A stretch of DNA of 64,000 nucleotides from an uncultured Anaeromyxobacter sp. (GCA_903874275.1 CAIQRS010000146.1:1-64000), one strand, 5' to 3'. Shown: positions 23,707-33,164, counted from the first letter of the stretch. The notes: generated by a model from the letters alone, not told the origin. Translations and numbers: made by a program.

Positions 23707-25656
23707 CTACCGGATGGCCGGAAGGGCTCCGTTCGCCGTGCCGACGTAGCCGATGGCGGCCTTCTTGCGGCCGCCCCACCTGGCGTCGATGGCGTCGAGG
23801 ACGTTCTTCTCGGAGAGGATCACCGCCCCGGTGGCGTCCTTCACGCCCTTGAACGTCCCCACCTGGCTCTGCTCGGCCGGGTGCTGGAAGTTGCTCATGA
23901 CGTAGGAGAAGCCGTTGGCGTCGTCCACCACCTGGAGCCCCGTGGCCTCGGCGTACATGGGGACCGAGAGGATGCGGGAGAGCTTCCGGGTGTCCACGTT
24001 GAAGGCCCAGACGTAGTTGTTGTTCCGGCGGCTGGTGTCCTCGCCGACGAAGAGGGTCCGCATGCCCTCGGAGAACTTGATGTTGTCCGGGCCACAGACC
24101 TTGTCCTGCAGGCAGCGGTTGCCCTCGGCGTCCCGCGTGCCGCCCAGCCAGCCTCCGAGCAGCTCGGGGATGCTCACCATGGTGGTGGCCACGAGACGGC
24201 TCGGGATGGGCCGGCCGCCCGTGTCGCGCTGCCCGGCCGCGAGGGCGAGCTCGTAGATGGCGCCGCCGTCGTTCTTGGCCAGGCGGACGTCGTCCTGCGG
24301 GTCGGTGGCGCTCGTCAGCATGCCGCCCTCGATGCGCGAGATCACGACGTAGGCCTTCTTGTCCACCTCGTTGTGGGAGATGCCCTCCATCTTGGCGAAC
24401 TCGGTGGTGGCCCCGAGAAGCGCGGCGTAGCGGCGGGTCTCGAAGAACGCGGCGGCCTTCTCCATGCCCGGCTTGAGGCGCAGCCACTCGGTGCCGGTGT
24501 AGGTCTTCACCTTCTTGAAGGAGGGGTGGAGCGGATCGACGTTGGAGACGTCGAAGATGTCGGCGAAACGGATGCCGCGGTCGGCGAGCGCCTGCAGCTC
24601 CTCGTCCTCGGCGTGGCCGAGCCGGATCCAGGACAGGGTGGCGGCGCCGCCGCTCAGGTCGCTCGTCTGGGTCCACTTGCCCGCGTAGAGGGTGCCTTCG
24701 GAGAGCTCGCCCTTCTCGTCGGCGACGAACAGGAAGAGGCCGGTGTAGGCGCCGTCGTCGCCCATGTAGACGGTGCGGCCGTCGGGCAGGACGTCGGCCA
24801 GCTCGCGCGCGAAGCGGCCGAGCGCCCGGTGCTTCACGACCGAGGTCTTGCCGTCCTTGCGGACCTTCACCTCGGGCACGAGCCCGTAGTCGTAGGCGTT
24901 CGCCGTGGCGGCGTTGCCGAACCAGGCGCGGCTGAAGCCGTCGATGTCGGTGCCGTCGTCGGAGTCAGCGGCCTTGGGCGCGACGCCCTGGCGGACCTTC
25001 GCGTCGGGCTCGTACTCCTCGGAGGAGAGGTGCGTGTTCCAGGGAGTGAGCGAGGAGGCGCAGTGGATCCACCCGCCCTTGACGCCCGAGAAGTCGACCC
25101 GATCGTAGCTCGTGAGCTTGAGCGCGCCCGAGCGCTTGTCCTGGTCGAGGCGGGAGAGCCCGGTGGGGGCGGGGAGCCTGGACCAGTAGCTGTCGTAGGT
25201 GGTGACCGCCGGGTAGTTGGGCGGCAGTTCCCGGTACTCGAACTGGGTCACGAGGGCGAGGCCGTTGGCGTGGCGGGGGTCGGCGGCGCGGAGCCCCGGG
25301 ATCACCATCAGGGAGTTGCCGTCCGGGGCGTCGGAGGCCAGCTGGCCGAAGCTGTCGGTGATGGCGATGCCGCGCGAGTCGACGAAGCCGCCGACCACGT
25401 TGCCCCCGACCACGTCGGTCGTGTCGGCGAGCTTGTGGAACTTGAGGTCGAGGGTCTCCGACTTTCCGTTACGGTAGGTGACGATCACCTTGGCCGCGGT
25501 GTAGACGTCGGCCCGCTCGTCCACGGTCGCCGGAGCCGGCATCCCGACGAACTCGACCGACGAGACCTTGGCGTCGTGCGCACGGGCTGTGGGTGCTGCG
25601 AGGAAGGTGAGCCCCGCGGTGAGCGCGGCCACGGATCGAATCACTCTGGTTGCCAT
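23707..25656 (-). CDS. phoX: PhoX-like (DUF839) secreted phosphatase
   Basis: 649 aa with signal peptide (VAALTAGLTFLAAPTARA). The body matches the PhoX/DUF839 family of Ca2+/Fe3+-dependent extracellular alkaline phosphatases: GGFVDSRGIAITDSFG, GWIHCASSLTPWNTHLSSEE near the N-terminal third, VYMGDDGAYTGLFLFV, and WIRLGH further on. DUF839 members vary, so activity is likely but not certain. The Pho-box-like promoter and the terminator make it a single-gene unit. Confidence 0.85.
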   Translation of the reverse strand: MATRVIRSVAALTAGLTFLAAPTARAHDAKVSSVEFVGMPAPATVDERADVYTAAKVIVTYRNGKSETLDLKFHKLADTTDVVGGNVVGGFVDSRGIAITDSFGQLASDAPDGNSLMVIPGLRAADPRHANGLALVTQFEYRELPPNYPAVTTYDSYWSRLPAPTGLSRLDQDKRSGALKLTSYDRVDFSGVKGGWIHCASSLTPWNTHLSSEEYEPDAKVRQGVAPKAADSDDGTDIDGFSRAWFGNAATANAYDYGLVPEVKVRKDGKTSVVKHRALGRFARELADVLPDGRTVYMGDDGAYTGLFLFVADEKGELSEGTLYAGKWTQTSDLSGGAATLSWIRLGHAEDEELQALADRGIRFADIFDVSNVDPLHPSFKKVKTYTGTEWLRLKPGMEKAAAFFETRRYAALLGATTEFAKMEGISHNEVDKKAYVVISRIEGGMLTSATDPQDDVRLAKNDGGAIYELALAAGQRDTGGRPIPSRLVATTMVSIPELLGGWLGGTRDAEGNRCLQDKVCGPDNIKFSEGMRTLFVGEDTSRRNNNYVWAFNVDTRKLSRILSVPMYAEATGLQVVDDANGFSYVMSNFQHPAEQSQVGTFKGVKDATGAVILSEKNVLDAIDARWGGRKKAAIGYVGTANGALPAIR

Positions 25657-25701
25657 CTGGGTGTCCTCCGGTGAGGGAAAGGCGGTGAAGCGAAGGACGA
25701 G

Positions 25702-25746
25702 GACCTATGAGGTCCATGATGGCGGTTCTGCGACGGTTCGACGACA
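25702..25746 (-). promoter_or_regulatory. Pho-box-like promoter of phoX
   Basis: Minus strand TGTCGTC-GAAC-CGTCGCA, exactly 21 nt, then TAGGTC. The half-sites also fit the E. coli-type register (TGTC...GTCGC). Confidence 0.5.
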
Positions 25747-25882
25747 TTCGGGGGCGCCATTTCCGGGGCGCGTCGAGCCCCTGTCCATGCCCAGCCGCCG
25801 TCGGAGTTCTTGATGTGTTCTTGACGCCCCGTGGGCTCCTCTTGAACCGCCGCTTACGCGCCACCGCCTATCTTCCGCGGCA

Positions 25883-27853
25883 ATGACACCCAAGCTTCGT
25901 CGCGCCCTCTTCGGCTCGCCCCGGGACATCAACGATCCGCGGACCTACCACAGCGTCTCCCTCATCGCGCTCCTCGCCTGGGTGGGACTGGGCGCCGACG
26001 GGCTCTCCTCGTCGGCCTACGGCCCCGACGAGCTCTACCGGGCCATCGGCGACCTGCACTTCCTCGCCCCGGCGCTGGCGCTCGCCACCGCCGGAACCGT
26101 GCTCCTCATCTCCGTCGCCTACTCACGGATCATCGAGCACTTCCCCTTCGGTGGCGGCGGGTACGTGGTGGCGACGCGGCTGCTCGGCTCCGGAGCCGGC
26201 CTCGTCTCCGGCTCCGCGCTGCTCGTGGACTACGTCCTCACCATCTCGGTGTCGATCGCCGCCGGGGGGGAGGCCATCTGGAGCTTCCTCCCTCCCCACC
26301 TCGCGGCCTGGAAGGTGCCGGCAGAGGCGGCGGCCATTGTCCTGCTCGTGGTCCTCAACCTGCGGGGGGTGAAGGAGTCGGTGAGCGTCCTGGCCCCGAT
26401 CTTCCTGGCATTCCTCGTCACCCACGCCATCCTGATCTTCGGAGGGGTGGGCAGCCACCTCGGCGAGGCCCCCGCCATCGCCACCGAGCTCGCGCAGCAG
26501 GGGCGGACAGCGGTGGGCACGATGGGGTGGACGGCCATCGCCGGGGTCTTCATCTACGCCTACTCGATGGGCGCCGGCACCTACACCGGGATCGAGGCGG
26601 TCTCGAACGGCCTCCAGATCATGCGCGAGCCGCGGGTGGCCACGGCGAAGCGGACCATGGTCTACATGGCCGTGTCACTCTCGGTGACCGCGGGCGGCAT
26701 CCTGCTCGCCTACCTCCTCTTCCGGGTCGCGCCCGTGGAGGGGAAGACGATGAACGCGGTGCTCCTCGAGAACTTCGCCGGGCAGTGGAGCGCGGGCGGC
26801 CTTCCGGTGGGGCGATGGTTCGTCACCGGGACCCTCGTCATCGAGGCGGCGCTCCTCTTCGTGGCGGCGCAGGCGGGATTCCTCGACGGGCCGCGCGTGA
26901 TGTCCAACATGGCCATCGACAGCTGGCTGCCCCACCGCTTCGCCTCCCTCTCCGACCGGCTGGTCACGCAGTCGGGGGTGCTCCTCATGGGAGGGGCCAG
27001 CCTGGCCACGCTGGTCTTCACCGGGGGTCACCTGGACCAGCTCGTCACCATGTACTCGATCAACGTCTTCGTGACCTTCTCGCTCTCCCAGGCGGCCATG
27101 CTCCGCTTCCAGTGGACCCACCGGGAGCGCCACCGGGCCCGCGATCTCGCCATCCACGGGCTCGCCTTCCTGGTCTGCGCCGGGATCCTCGTGGGCATCG
27201 TGTCGCAGAAGTTCCTCGCCGGTGGATGGGTGACCCTGGTCGTCACCGGGGCCGTGGTCGCGCTCTGCTTCCGGATCCGCCGCCACTACCTGGAGGTTCA
27301 GATCCACCTCCGGCGGCTCAACGCGGTCATGGCGGCGCTTCCGGCCGCCCCGTCCGGGCCCGTCCGCCCGCTGGACCCGAAGGCCCCGACGGCGGTGATG
27401 CTGGTGGGATCCTACGCCGGCCTGGGCGTCCACGCGCTGCTCACCGTTCAGCGCCTCTTCCCGAACCACTTCAAGAACGTGATCTTCCTCTCCGTGGGGG
27501 TCATCGACGCCGCAGCCATGAAGGGGGTGGAGGAGGTGGAGCGGGTCCGGGAGCGCACCGAGGGCGCGCTGAAGCAGTACGTGGACCTGGCCCACCGGCT
27601 GGGCATCGCCGCGGACTACCGCATCGCCGTGGCCACCGAGGCGCTCCCCGAGGCCGAGCGCCTGGCCATCGAGGTGAACCGCGAGTTCCCCCGCTCGGTC
27701 TTCTTCGCGGGCAAGCTCATCTTCAAGGTGGAGCGCTTCTACCAGCGGCTCCTCCACAACGAGACGGCCTACGCGCTCCAGCGGCGCCTGCAGTTCGCCG
27801 GGATGAACGCCATGGTGCTCCCGGTGCGGGTGACGCTGGACGAGGGGGCGTGA
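25883..27853 (+). CDS. APC-superfamily permease, KimA-like probable K+ importer
   Basis: 656 aa, about 12 TM helices with a cytoplasmic C-terminal domain of some 170 residues. The N-terminal sequence GADGLSSSAYGPDELYRAIG and FPFGGGGYVVATRLLG resemble the KimA/KUP branch of APC transporters, proton-coupled potassium importers. Convergent with a KdpE/KdpD-like pair, which normally senses potassium limitation. A TATCTT hexamer 8 nt before the ATG with no Shine-Dalgarno points to a leaderless mRNA. An amino-acid permease cannot be excluded. Confidence 0.7.
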   Translation: MTPKLRRALFGSPRDINDPRTYHSVSLIALLAWVGLGADGLSSSAYGPDELYRAIGDLHFLAPALALATAGTVLLISVAYSRIIEHFPFGGGGYVVATRLLGSGAGLVSGSALLVDYVLTISVSIAAGGEAIWSFLPPHLAAWKVPAEAAAIVLLVVLNLRGVKESVSVLAPIFLAFLVTHAILIFGGVGSHLGEAPAIATELAQQGRTAVGTMGWTAIAGVFIYAYSMGAGTYTGIEAVSNGLQIMREPRVATAKRTMVYMAVSLSVTAGGILLAYLLFRVAPVEGKTMNAVLLENFAGQWSAGGLPVGRWFVTGTLVIEAALLFVAAQAGFLDGPRVMSNMAIDSWLPHRFASLSDRLVTQSGVLLMGGASLATLVFTGGHLDQLVTMYSINVFVTFSLSQAAMLRFQWTHRERHRARDLAIHGLAFLVCAGILVGIVSQKFLAGGWVTLVVTGAVVALCFRIRRHYLEVQIHLRRLNAVMAALPAAPSGPVRPLDPKAPTAVMLVGSYAGLGVHALLTVQRLFPNHFKNVIFLSVGVIDAAAMKGVEEVERVRERTEGALKQYVDLAHRLGIAADYRIAVATEALPEAERLAIEVNREFPRSVFFAGKLIFKVERFYQRLLHNETAYALQRRLQFAGMNAMVLPVRVTLDEGA

Positions 27854-27859
27854 GGTTCA

Positions 27860-28576
27860 CTAACGGTGAATCGCGGACCGCGGCCCGTCGGCCAGCCGGT
27901 AGCCCACGCCCGGCTCGGTGAGGAGGAGGCGCGGCCGGGACGGATCGGCCTCCAGCTTCTTGCGCAGCTCGGCCATGTAGACCCGGACGTAGTGGGATTG
28001 CGTGGCGGCGTTGGGGCCCCACACCTCGCGCAGGATCTGGGCGTGGGTGAGCACCTTGCCGGCGTGGCTCGCCAGGAAGGTGAGCAGGCGCCACTCGATG
28101 GGGGTGAGGCGCACGGCGCGCCCGTCCACCGTGACCTCCCGTCGCTCCAGGTCCATCCGGAGCGGGCCCGCCTCGAGGATCGGGCTCCCCGGAGCGGCGC
28201 CGGCCCGGGCGTGGCGCAGGGCCACCCGGAGGCGGGCCAGGAGCTCCTTGGTTCCGAAGGGCTTCGGCAGGTAGTCGTCGGCGCCGGCGTCGAGCGCGGC
28301 CACCTTCTCCTCCTCGCGCCCCCGCGCCGAGAGCACGATCACCGGGACCGAGGACCACTCGCGCACGCGCCGCACCAGGTCGAGCCCATCGCCGTCGGGG
28401 AGCCCCAGGTCGAGGAGGATCGCGTCGGGGTGCTCGGCCGCCGCCTCGCGCAGGCCGTCGGCGACGGTCCAGGCCTCCCGGACCCGGTATCCCTCCGCGC
28501 CCAGCGAGGCGCGCAGGAACCGGCGCATCTGGGGCTCGTCCTCCACGACCAGCACGAGGTCCTTGGCGTCGTCCAC
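27860..28576 (-). CDS. kdpE: KdpE-like OmpR-family response regulator
   Basis: 238 aa from GTG 28576 (the track ORF begins within the kinase gene). Receiver with acidic pair VEDEP, phospho-acceptor Asp56 (AILLDLGLPDGDG), and Lys in YLPKPFG. The C-terminal winged helix LTPIEWRLLTFLASHAGKVLTHAQILREVWG is KdpE-like. It lies 10 nt after the kinase gene in one operon. No kdpFABC genes are present here; its target may be the KimA-like permease. Confidence 0.85.
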   Translation of the reverse strand: MDDAKDLVLVVEDEPQMRRFLRASLGAEGYRVREAWTVADGLREAAAEHPDAILLDLGLPDGDGLDLVRRVREWSSVPVIVLSARGREEEKVAALDAGADDYLPKPFGTKELLARLRVALRHARAGAAPGSPILEAGPLRMDLERREVTVDGRAVRLTPIEWRLLTFLASHAGKVLTHAQILREVWGPNAATQSHYVRVYMAELRKKLEADPSRPRLLLTEPGVGYRLADGPRSAIHR

Positions 28577-28586
28577 GGATTGTCCT

Positions 28587-29687
28587 TTACCGGGTTCCGC
28601 CCGGATCGCCATCCGGCTCGGGTGGGACGGTGGGGGAGGCGCCGCCGCCGGGGAGGAGGAGCCGGAACGACGCCCCGCCCCCGGTCCGGGCGGTGGCCCG
28701 CAGAGTCCCGCCATGCACCTCCGCGATGGCCCGGGCGATGGCGAGCCCCAGCCCCGCCCCCTGGCCGGTGGCACGCCCGCCCCGGTGGAAGCGCTCGAAG
28801 ACGCGCTCCTCGTCGCCAGCCGGGATCCCCGGCCCACCGTCGGAGACCTCGAGGTGGAGCCCGGCCGGTCCGCCGCTGGCCCGGACCAGGACCTCGGTCC
28901 CGGGCGGCGTGTGGCGCGCCGCGTTCTCGAGCAGGTTCACCAGGAGTTGTTCCACCAGGACCGGGTCCACCGAGACGAGCTCCGGCGCCGCCGGGATCTC
29001 GGTCCGGACGCGGTGCCGGGAGAGCAGGGTCTCCGTCCGCGACAGGGCCGCGCCGACCAGCTCGTCCACCGGGACCCACTCCCGCCGCGCCACGACCGCG
29101 CCGGCGGCGAGCCGGGTCATGTCGAGGAGGTTCTTCACCATCCGCTCCATCCGCTCGGACTCGTCGCAGATGGCCTCGACGAGCTCGCGCCGGGTGCCCT
29201 CGTCCACGACCTGGTCGCGCAGCGTGGTGGCCGCCCCGGTGATGGCGGCCAGCGGCGTGCGCAGGTCGTGGGAGACCGAGGAGAGCAGGGTGCCCCGCAG
29301 CGCCTCCGACTCGGCGCGCACCGCGGCGTCGCGGGCCCGGTCGGCCAGCGAGCTCACCAGCAGGCCGATGCCGAACATCATGCCGAAGGTGAAGAGGTAC
29401 CGGAGATCGGCCACGTCCAGGGTGTGGACGGGAGGGACGAAGAACCAGTCGTAGGCCAGCACGCCCACGGCCGCCGAGGCGACGGCCGGTCCGCGTCCCA
29501 GGTAGACCGCCGAGACCAGGACCGCGACCACGTAGAGCATCTCGAGGTCCGGCACGTCGAGCACCGCGCGACCGGCCGCGCCGATGGCGGTGGTCCCGAC
29601 GACGAGCGCCACCGCCCCGGCGTAGGCGGCCCAGCCTGATCGGCGCCGGTGGCGGCCCCGGGTCACGGTCGTGGAGGGTCGGATCAC
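28587..29687 (-). CDS. kdpD: Truncated KdpD-like sensor kinase
   Basis: 366 aa. It begins directly with the four-helix DUF4118 membrane domain of KdpD (LEMLYVVAVLVSAVYLGRGPAV, YDWFFVPPVHTLDVAD), then HisKA (SVSHDLRTPLAAITG) and HATPase (LLENAARHTPPG, SDGGPGIPAG, GAGLGLAIARAI). The KdpD sensor and universal-stress domains (about 400 residues) usually found before DUF4118 are absent. Short KdpD forms exist, so this need not be a broken gene; ligand sensing would have to use the membrane part. Confidence 0.85.
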   Translation of the reverse strand: MIRPSTTVTRGRHRRRSGWAAYAGAVALVVGTTAIGAAGRAVLDVPDLEMLYVVAVLVSAVYLGRGPAVASAAVGVLAYDWFFVPPVHTLDVADLRYLFTFGMMFGIGLLVSSLADRARDAAVRAESEALRGTLLSSVSHDLRTPLAAITGAATTLRDQVVDEGTRRELVEAICDESERMERMVKNLLDMTRLAAGAVVARREWVPVDELVGAALSRTETLLSRHRVRTEIPAAPELVSVDPVLVEQLLVNLLENAARHTPPGTEVLVRASGGPAGLHLEVSDGGPGIPAGDEERVFERFHRGGRATGQGAGLGLAIARAIAEVHGGTLRATARTGGGASFRLLLPGGGASPTVPPEPDGDPGGTR

Positions 29688-29731
29688 CCGGACATGAGAC
29701 TCCGTGCCCCGCGCCAGTCAAGGAAGGGTTC

Positions 29732-31231
29732 CTACAACCCGCCCGAGACGGAGAGCGCCCGGAGGGTGGCGGTCTTCTTGTTCTGGTGCGACTCCATCCG
29801 GCGCAGGATGCCGTCGAGGAGGGCGATGGCGTCGAGGATGTGCGGCCCCTTGTTCAGCATGACGCACTCGGCGCGCTCCGCCATGGCCGCGTCGGTGATC
29901 TCGGCACGCGTGGGGAGTCCCTTGCGGGCGAGACGGTCGAGGACCTGGGTCGCCCAGATGACCGGGACGTGCGCCGCCTCGCAGAGCCAGAGAATCTCCT
30001 CCTGGACCTCGGCGAGCCGCTCGTATCCGCACTCGACCGCCATGTCGCCGCGCGCGATGAGGACGCCGAAGGGGCGCGTCTCCACGCCCTGGAGGAGGAG
30101 GCGCGGCAGGTTGGAGAAGCCCCGCCGGGTCTCGATCTTGAGGACCAGGCCGAGACGGTCGGCGCCGAGGCGGCGGAGCTCGGCGTCGAGCTCGGCGACG
30201 TCGCCCGGCCGCTCGGCGAACGAGAGGGCGACGATGTCGGCGAGCCGCGCGACCGACTGGAGATCGGTCCGGTCCTTGGGGGTGAGGGCCGGCAGGTCGA
30301 GGTGGCTGTCGGGGAGGTTGATTCCCCGATCGGCGCGGACGGCGGAGCCCCCCGGCCTGGCCTGCGTGATGCGGACCCGGGCGGCCAGGTGGTCGACCGA
30401 CTCGATCCGGCCGCCGATCTTTCCGTCGTCGATGAAGAGGCGATCGCCCGGCTCGATCTGGTCGAGCACCTGGGGGAGCGAGCAGGCGACGTGCGCCGGG
30501 GTCGGCTCGCCGTCCGGGCAGACCCCGGAAGGAGCCCCCGGCTCTCCAGCGCGGGTCACGAGCAGGATGTCGCCCGGCCGGACCACGATCTCCCCGTCGC
30601 AAGGGCCGGTGCGCAGCTTGGGCCCCCCCAGGTCCATCTGGACGAAGCACGGCTGGCCGACCGCCTCCGCCGCGTCGCGAACGGTGGCCACCATCCGTCC
30701 CCAGGCGTCGGCGTCGTCGTGGGCGCAGTTGATCCGCGCCACGTTCATCCCGCGCTCGACGAGGGAGCGGACGAGGAGGATGTCTCCCGCCACCTCGCCG
30801 GGCAGCGTGACCATGATGCGGACGCGGCGGCCGAGCGGCACGGGGCCCAGGAGCGCGCTGGTGTTGCGGGCGAGGAGCGCGGCGCCGGCGTCGAACCCGG
30901 GAGCCTCCCTGGAGCAGGGCCAGGGCTCCAGGCTGCCGGTCAACGCCCCCAGCGCGTGCAGGACGACGTCGACGGCGTAGAGGGCATGCGACTCGGCGCG
31001 GCCCAGGGAGGAGAGCCCGAGGCGGGCCAGGTCCTCCTGGAGTGGCCGGAGGTCCTGGCCCCGCAGCGCGAGGTAGTGGAGGAAGTTGCGGACGCTCGGG
31101 GCGCGATCCGGGGCCCGACCGGACAGGAGAGCAGAGTGGCGCTGCTCGGCGACGAGGAGATCGCAACGGAGGGCCCGGAGCTGCTCGGCGCAGCGTCTGG
31201 CCAGGAGGTGGGCCTCGGTATCGGAGAGCAT
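29732..31231 (-). CDS. Atypical pyruvate kinase
   Basis: 499 aa. About 130 helical N-terminal residues of unknown role precede a pyruvate-kinase barrel with B-domain: NVARINCAHDDADAW, FVQMDLGGPKLRTG, LVLKIETRRGFSNLP, VLIARGDMAVE, IWATQVLDRL, PTRAEITDAAMAE. Compared with standard enzymes, the TIGP motif is changed (MVTLPGE), the Ser of NFSHG is Ala, DTKGPEIR is DLGGPKLR, and the C-terminal allosteric domain is missing. The catalytic Lys-Glu (KIE), Asp (RGD) and Thr (ATQ) are retained. A divergent class of the family; catalysis is probable but unproven. Confidence 0.75.
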   Translation of the reverse strand: MLSDTEAHLLARRCAEQLRALRCDLLVAEQRHSALLSGRAPDRAPSVRNFLHYLALRGQDLRPLQEDLARLGLSSLGRAESHALYAVDVVLHALGALTGSLEPWPCSREAPGFDAGAALLARNTSALLGPVPLGRRVRIMVTLPGEVAGDILLVRSLVERGMNVARINCAHDDADAWGRMVATVRDAAEAVGQPCFVQMDLGGPKLRTGPCDGEIVVRPGDILLVTRAGEPGAPSGVCPDGEPTPAHVACSLPQVLDQIEPGDRLFIDDGKIGGRIESVDHLAARVRITQARPGGSAVRADRGINLPDSHLDLPALTPKDRTDLQSVARLADIVALSFAERPGDVAELDAELRRLGADRLGLVLKIETRRGFSNLPRLLLQGVETRPFGVLIARGDMAVECGYERLAEVQEEILWLCEAAHVPVIWATQVLDRLARKGLPTRAEITDAAMAERAECVMLNKGPHILDAIALLDGILRRMESHQNKKTATLRALSVSGGL

Positions 31232-31337
31232 CGGCGATCCCTTATCCCGCCCGTGTGTCGTCCTCGTGGCGGGCGAGGCCGCCGGACGACGACCGCCCCG
31301 GGGCGCCCCGGGCGGCCGTCGCGCGACGTTCCGTTCG

Positions 31338-32888
31338 CTACTCGTCCTGCGCCTCTCCGCCGCGGTGGCCGCGGGGAGCCGAGCGGGGCGCCGACAGCGT
31401 GAACCGGTCGAAGACGGAGCCCACCGACATCGGGAAGGAGACCTTCGCCAGGTGGTCGCGGCAGGCCTGGACCCGGTCCGCGCCCCAGCTGGGCTCGACG
31501 TCGGGGCCGCTCGCGACGAAGGCCTCGGCGGTCATCCCCCGCCGCGGGTCGGTCGAGACCACGACGAAGGACCGGAAGCAGTTCTCCTCGAAGTCCGGGG
31601 CGATGCCCAGGTTCGGGGAGACCGGCGGATCGGCTGGCGACCAGTAGTTCGTCCCCAGGGAGGCGGCCTCGATGTAGTGGACGCCCTTCACCGCGTAGCG
31701 CTCGTAGACGTGCGAGTGGCCGAAGCTCACGCCGTTCACGCCGTAGTACTGGTAGAGGGGCATGAGGTCGAGGGTCAGGTCGTCACGCGGGTAGGTCACC
31801 TTCCCGGCGGCGTCGATCACGGGCTGGGTGAACGGAACGGCGACGTCGCTGCGCCGGTTCAGCATGTGCCAGTGCTGCGTCACCCAGATGTAGCGGCCGG
31901 CGCCGTGGGCCCGGGCCAGGTCGAAGGCCAGCCAGTCGTGCTGCGGGCTGCCCGCCTGGATGCCGTCGAGCAGCAGCCAGCCCGGTGGGTCGTAGGCGTC
32001 CCACCCGAAGGCGCGGAAGAGCGAGAGCGACGCGACGTGGACGTCGCCGAAGTCGGCCCCGTACCAGTGCTTCCCGCCGGCGTAGGGCTGCTGCTCGGGG
32101 TAGAGCGGCCGGAAGAGCTGCTCGTAGATGCCGAGGGAGATCTCCCGGAGGTCCACGAGGTCCTTCCGCGACAGGCGCTCCTGGCCGTCCACCTCGTGGT
32201 TGCCGGGAGCCGGGTAGATGGGGGTGTACTGCAGGAGGCGCGCCCCGTCGGTGGTCTGCTGCATCTCCTCGAACCAGCGCAGCCCGTCGGGGTTGTTCGC
32301 GACCCCCCTGGTCTTGAACCACTCGTCGGCCTTGTACGGGGTGTTCTGGAGATCTCCGCTGTAAACGATGAAGTCCGCCCCCTGCTTGCCGGCGAGCACC
32401 AGCGTGGCCGGTCCCTGGCTCTTCAGCTGGAGGTCGGAGAGGAGGAGGAACTTCACCGGCTCACCGCGGCGCGGGGCGGTCCGGAAGTCGTAGCCGGCGC
32501 CGACGAAGCGCCCGGCGGGTGTCTCGGTGACCACCCGGTAAAAGTAGCGGGTGCCCGGCTCGAGGTCGTCGAGGTGAGCCACCTGCTGGTAGGCCCGGAA
32601 CGGGACCGGGTAGGAGCGGGAGACCGCGTCCCACTGCCGGAGGCCGGTGATCTCGTGGGTGCGCGTCTCGGCGACGCGACCGTAGGTGGGGCCGAGCCCG
32701 TACTCCACCCAGGAACGGGTCCCTGGCTCGGAGGTGAGCCAGAGGACGTTCATGGACCGGGACGGGCGCGGGGCCACCAGGTACGGCTCGGTGTACGTCA
32801 CCGGCCAGTGGAGCGGCGTGGCCGCCAGGGTGGGCGCAGCTGCCGCGAGGGCCGCGGCTGCCAGGATGGTGGAGAGGATTCGCTTCAT
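31338..32888 (-). CDS. Secreted purple acid phosphatase-like metallophosphoesterase
   Basis: 516 aa from ATG 32888 with GGAGG upstream (the track starts 38 codons earlier). Signal peptide LAAAALAAAAPTLAA, then an N-terminal fibronectin-like domain (SMNVLWLTSEPGTRSWVEYG, LDDLEPGTRYFYRV) typical of purple acid phosphatases, and a catalytic domain with LLLSDLQ, YSGDLQNTPY, PAPGNHE, VTQHWHM and SFGHSHVYERY. Acts on external phosphoesters. The first motif is SDLQ, not the usual GDxG. It is divergent from phoA copy 2, and a decayed copy lies at 11231. Confidence 0.87.
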   Translation of the reverse strand: MKRILSTILAAAALAAAAPTLAATPLHWPVTYTEPYLVAPRPSRSMNVLWLTSEPGTRSWVEYGLGPTYGRVAETRTHEITGLRQWDAVSRSYPVPFRAYQQVAHLDDLEPGTRYFYRVVTETPAGRFVGAGYDFRTAPRRGEPVKFLLLSDLQLKSQGPATLVLAGKQGADFIVYSGDLQNTPYKADEWFKTRGVANNPDGLRWFEEMQQTTDGARLLQYTPIYPAPGNHEVDGQERLSRKDLVDLREISLGIYEQLFRPLYPEQQPYAGGKHWYGADFGDVHVASLSLFRAFGWDAYDPPGWLLLDGIQAGSPQHDWLAFDLARAHGAGRYIWVTQHWHMLNRRSDVAVPFTQPVIDAAGKVTYPRDDLTLDLMPLYQYYGVNGVSFGHSHVYERYAVKGVHYIEAASLGTNYWSPADPPVSPNLGIAPDFEENCFRSFVVVSTDPRRGMTAEAFVASGPDVEPSWGADRVQACRDHLAKVSFPMSVGSVFDRFTLSAPRSAPRGHRGGEAQDE

Positions 32889-33119
32889 GTGCAGACCTCC
32901 GGAATGGCGCGCCCGGGAGGGAGCGCGCCGGGGATGGGTGTTGCTACGGGTGAAGGTCGCATCCTCGTCGCCGAAGGTGGCGCGCGACGTCCGGAGTCGC
33001 AAACAGTTCGTGTCGCTCCCCCGGTCCGTCGGTCAATTGTTACCGTGGGTGAAGTAGACCGGGAACATCCATGAATGAACCCTCATCCGTATCCCCGCCG
33101 CCGCAGATCGGCCACGGAG

Positions 33120-33164
33120 CGTCACGTACACTTCACCGCCGTCGGGCCCGGGCCCGCCTAGGGT
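33120..33164 (+). promoter_or_regulatory. Pho-box-like promoter of phoA (copy 2)
   Basis: CGTCACG-TACA-CTTCACC, 21 nt, then TAGGGT. Conserved with the copy 1 promoter. The rest of the 335-nt divergent region (32889-33223) shows only scattered CTTCACC-like words on the minus strand; no clear promoter for the purple acid phosphatase was found. Confidence 0.65.

Noticed and set aside
25830-25874. CGTGGGC-TCCT-CTTGAAC with TATCTT 21 nt downstream before the KimA-like gene as a Pho box
   Set aside because: Spacing fits but the half-sites match poorly (4/7 and 5/7); more likely an ordinary promoter.
32889-33060. CTTCACC words on the minus strand as a Pho box of the purple acid phosphatase
   Set aside because: Each occurrence lacks a second 7-mer at the right distance and a -10 at 10 or 21 nt.
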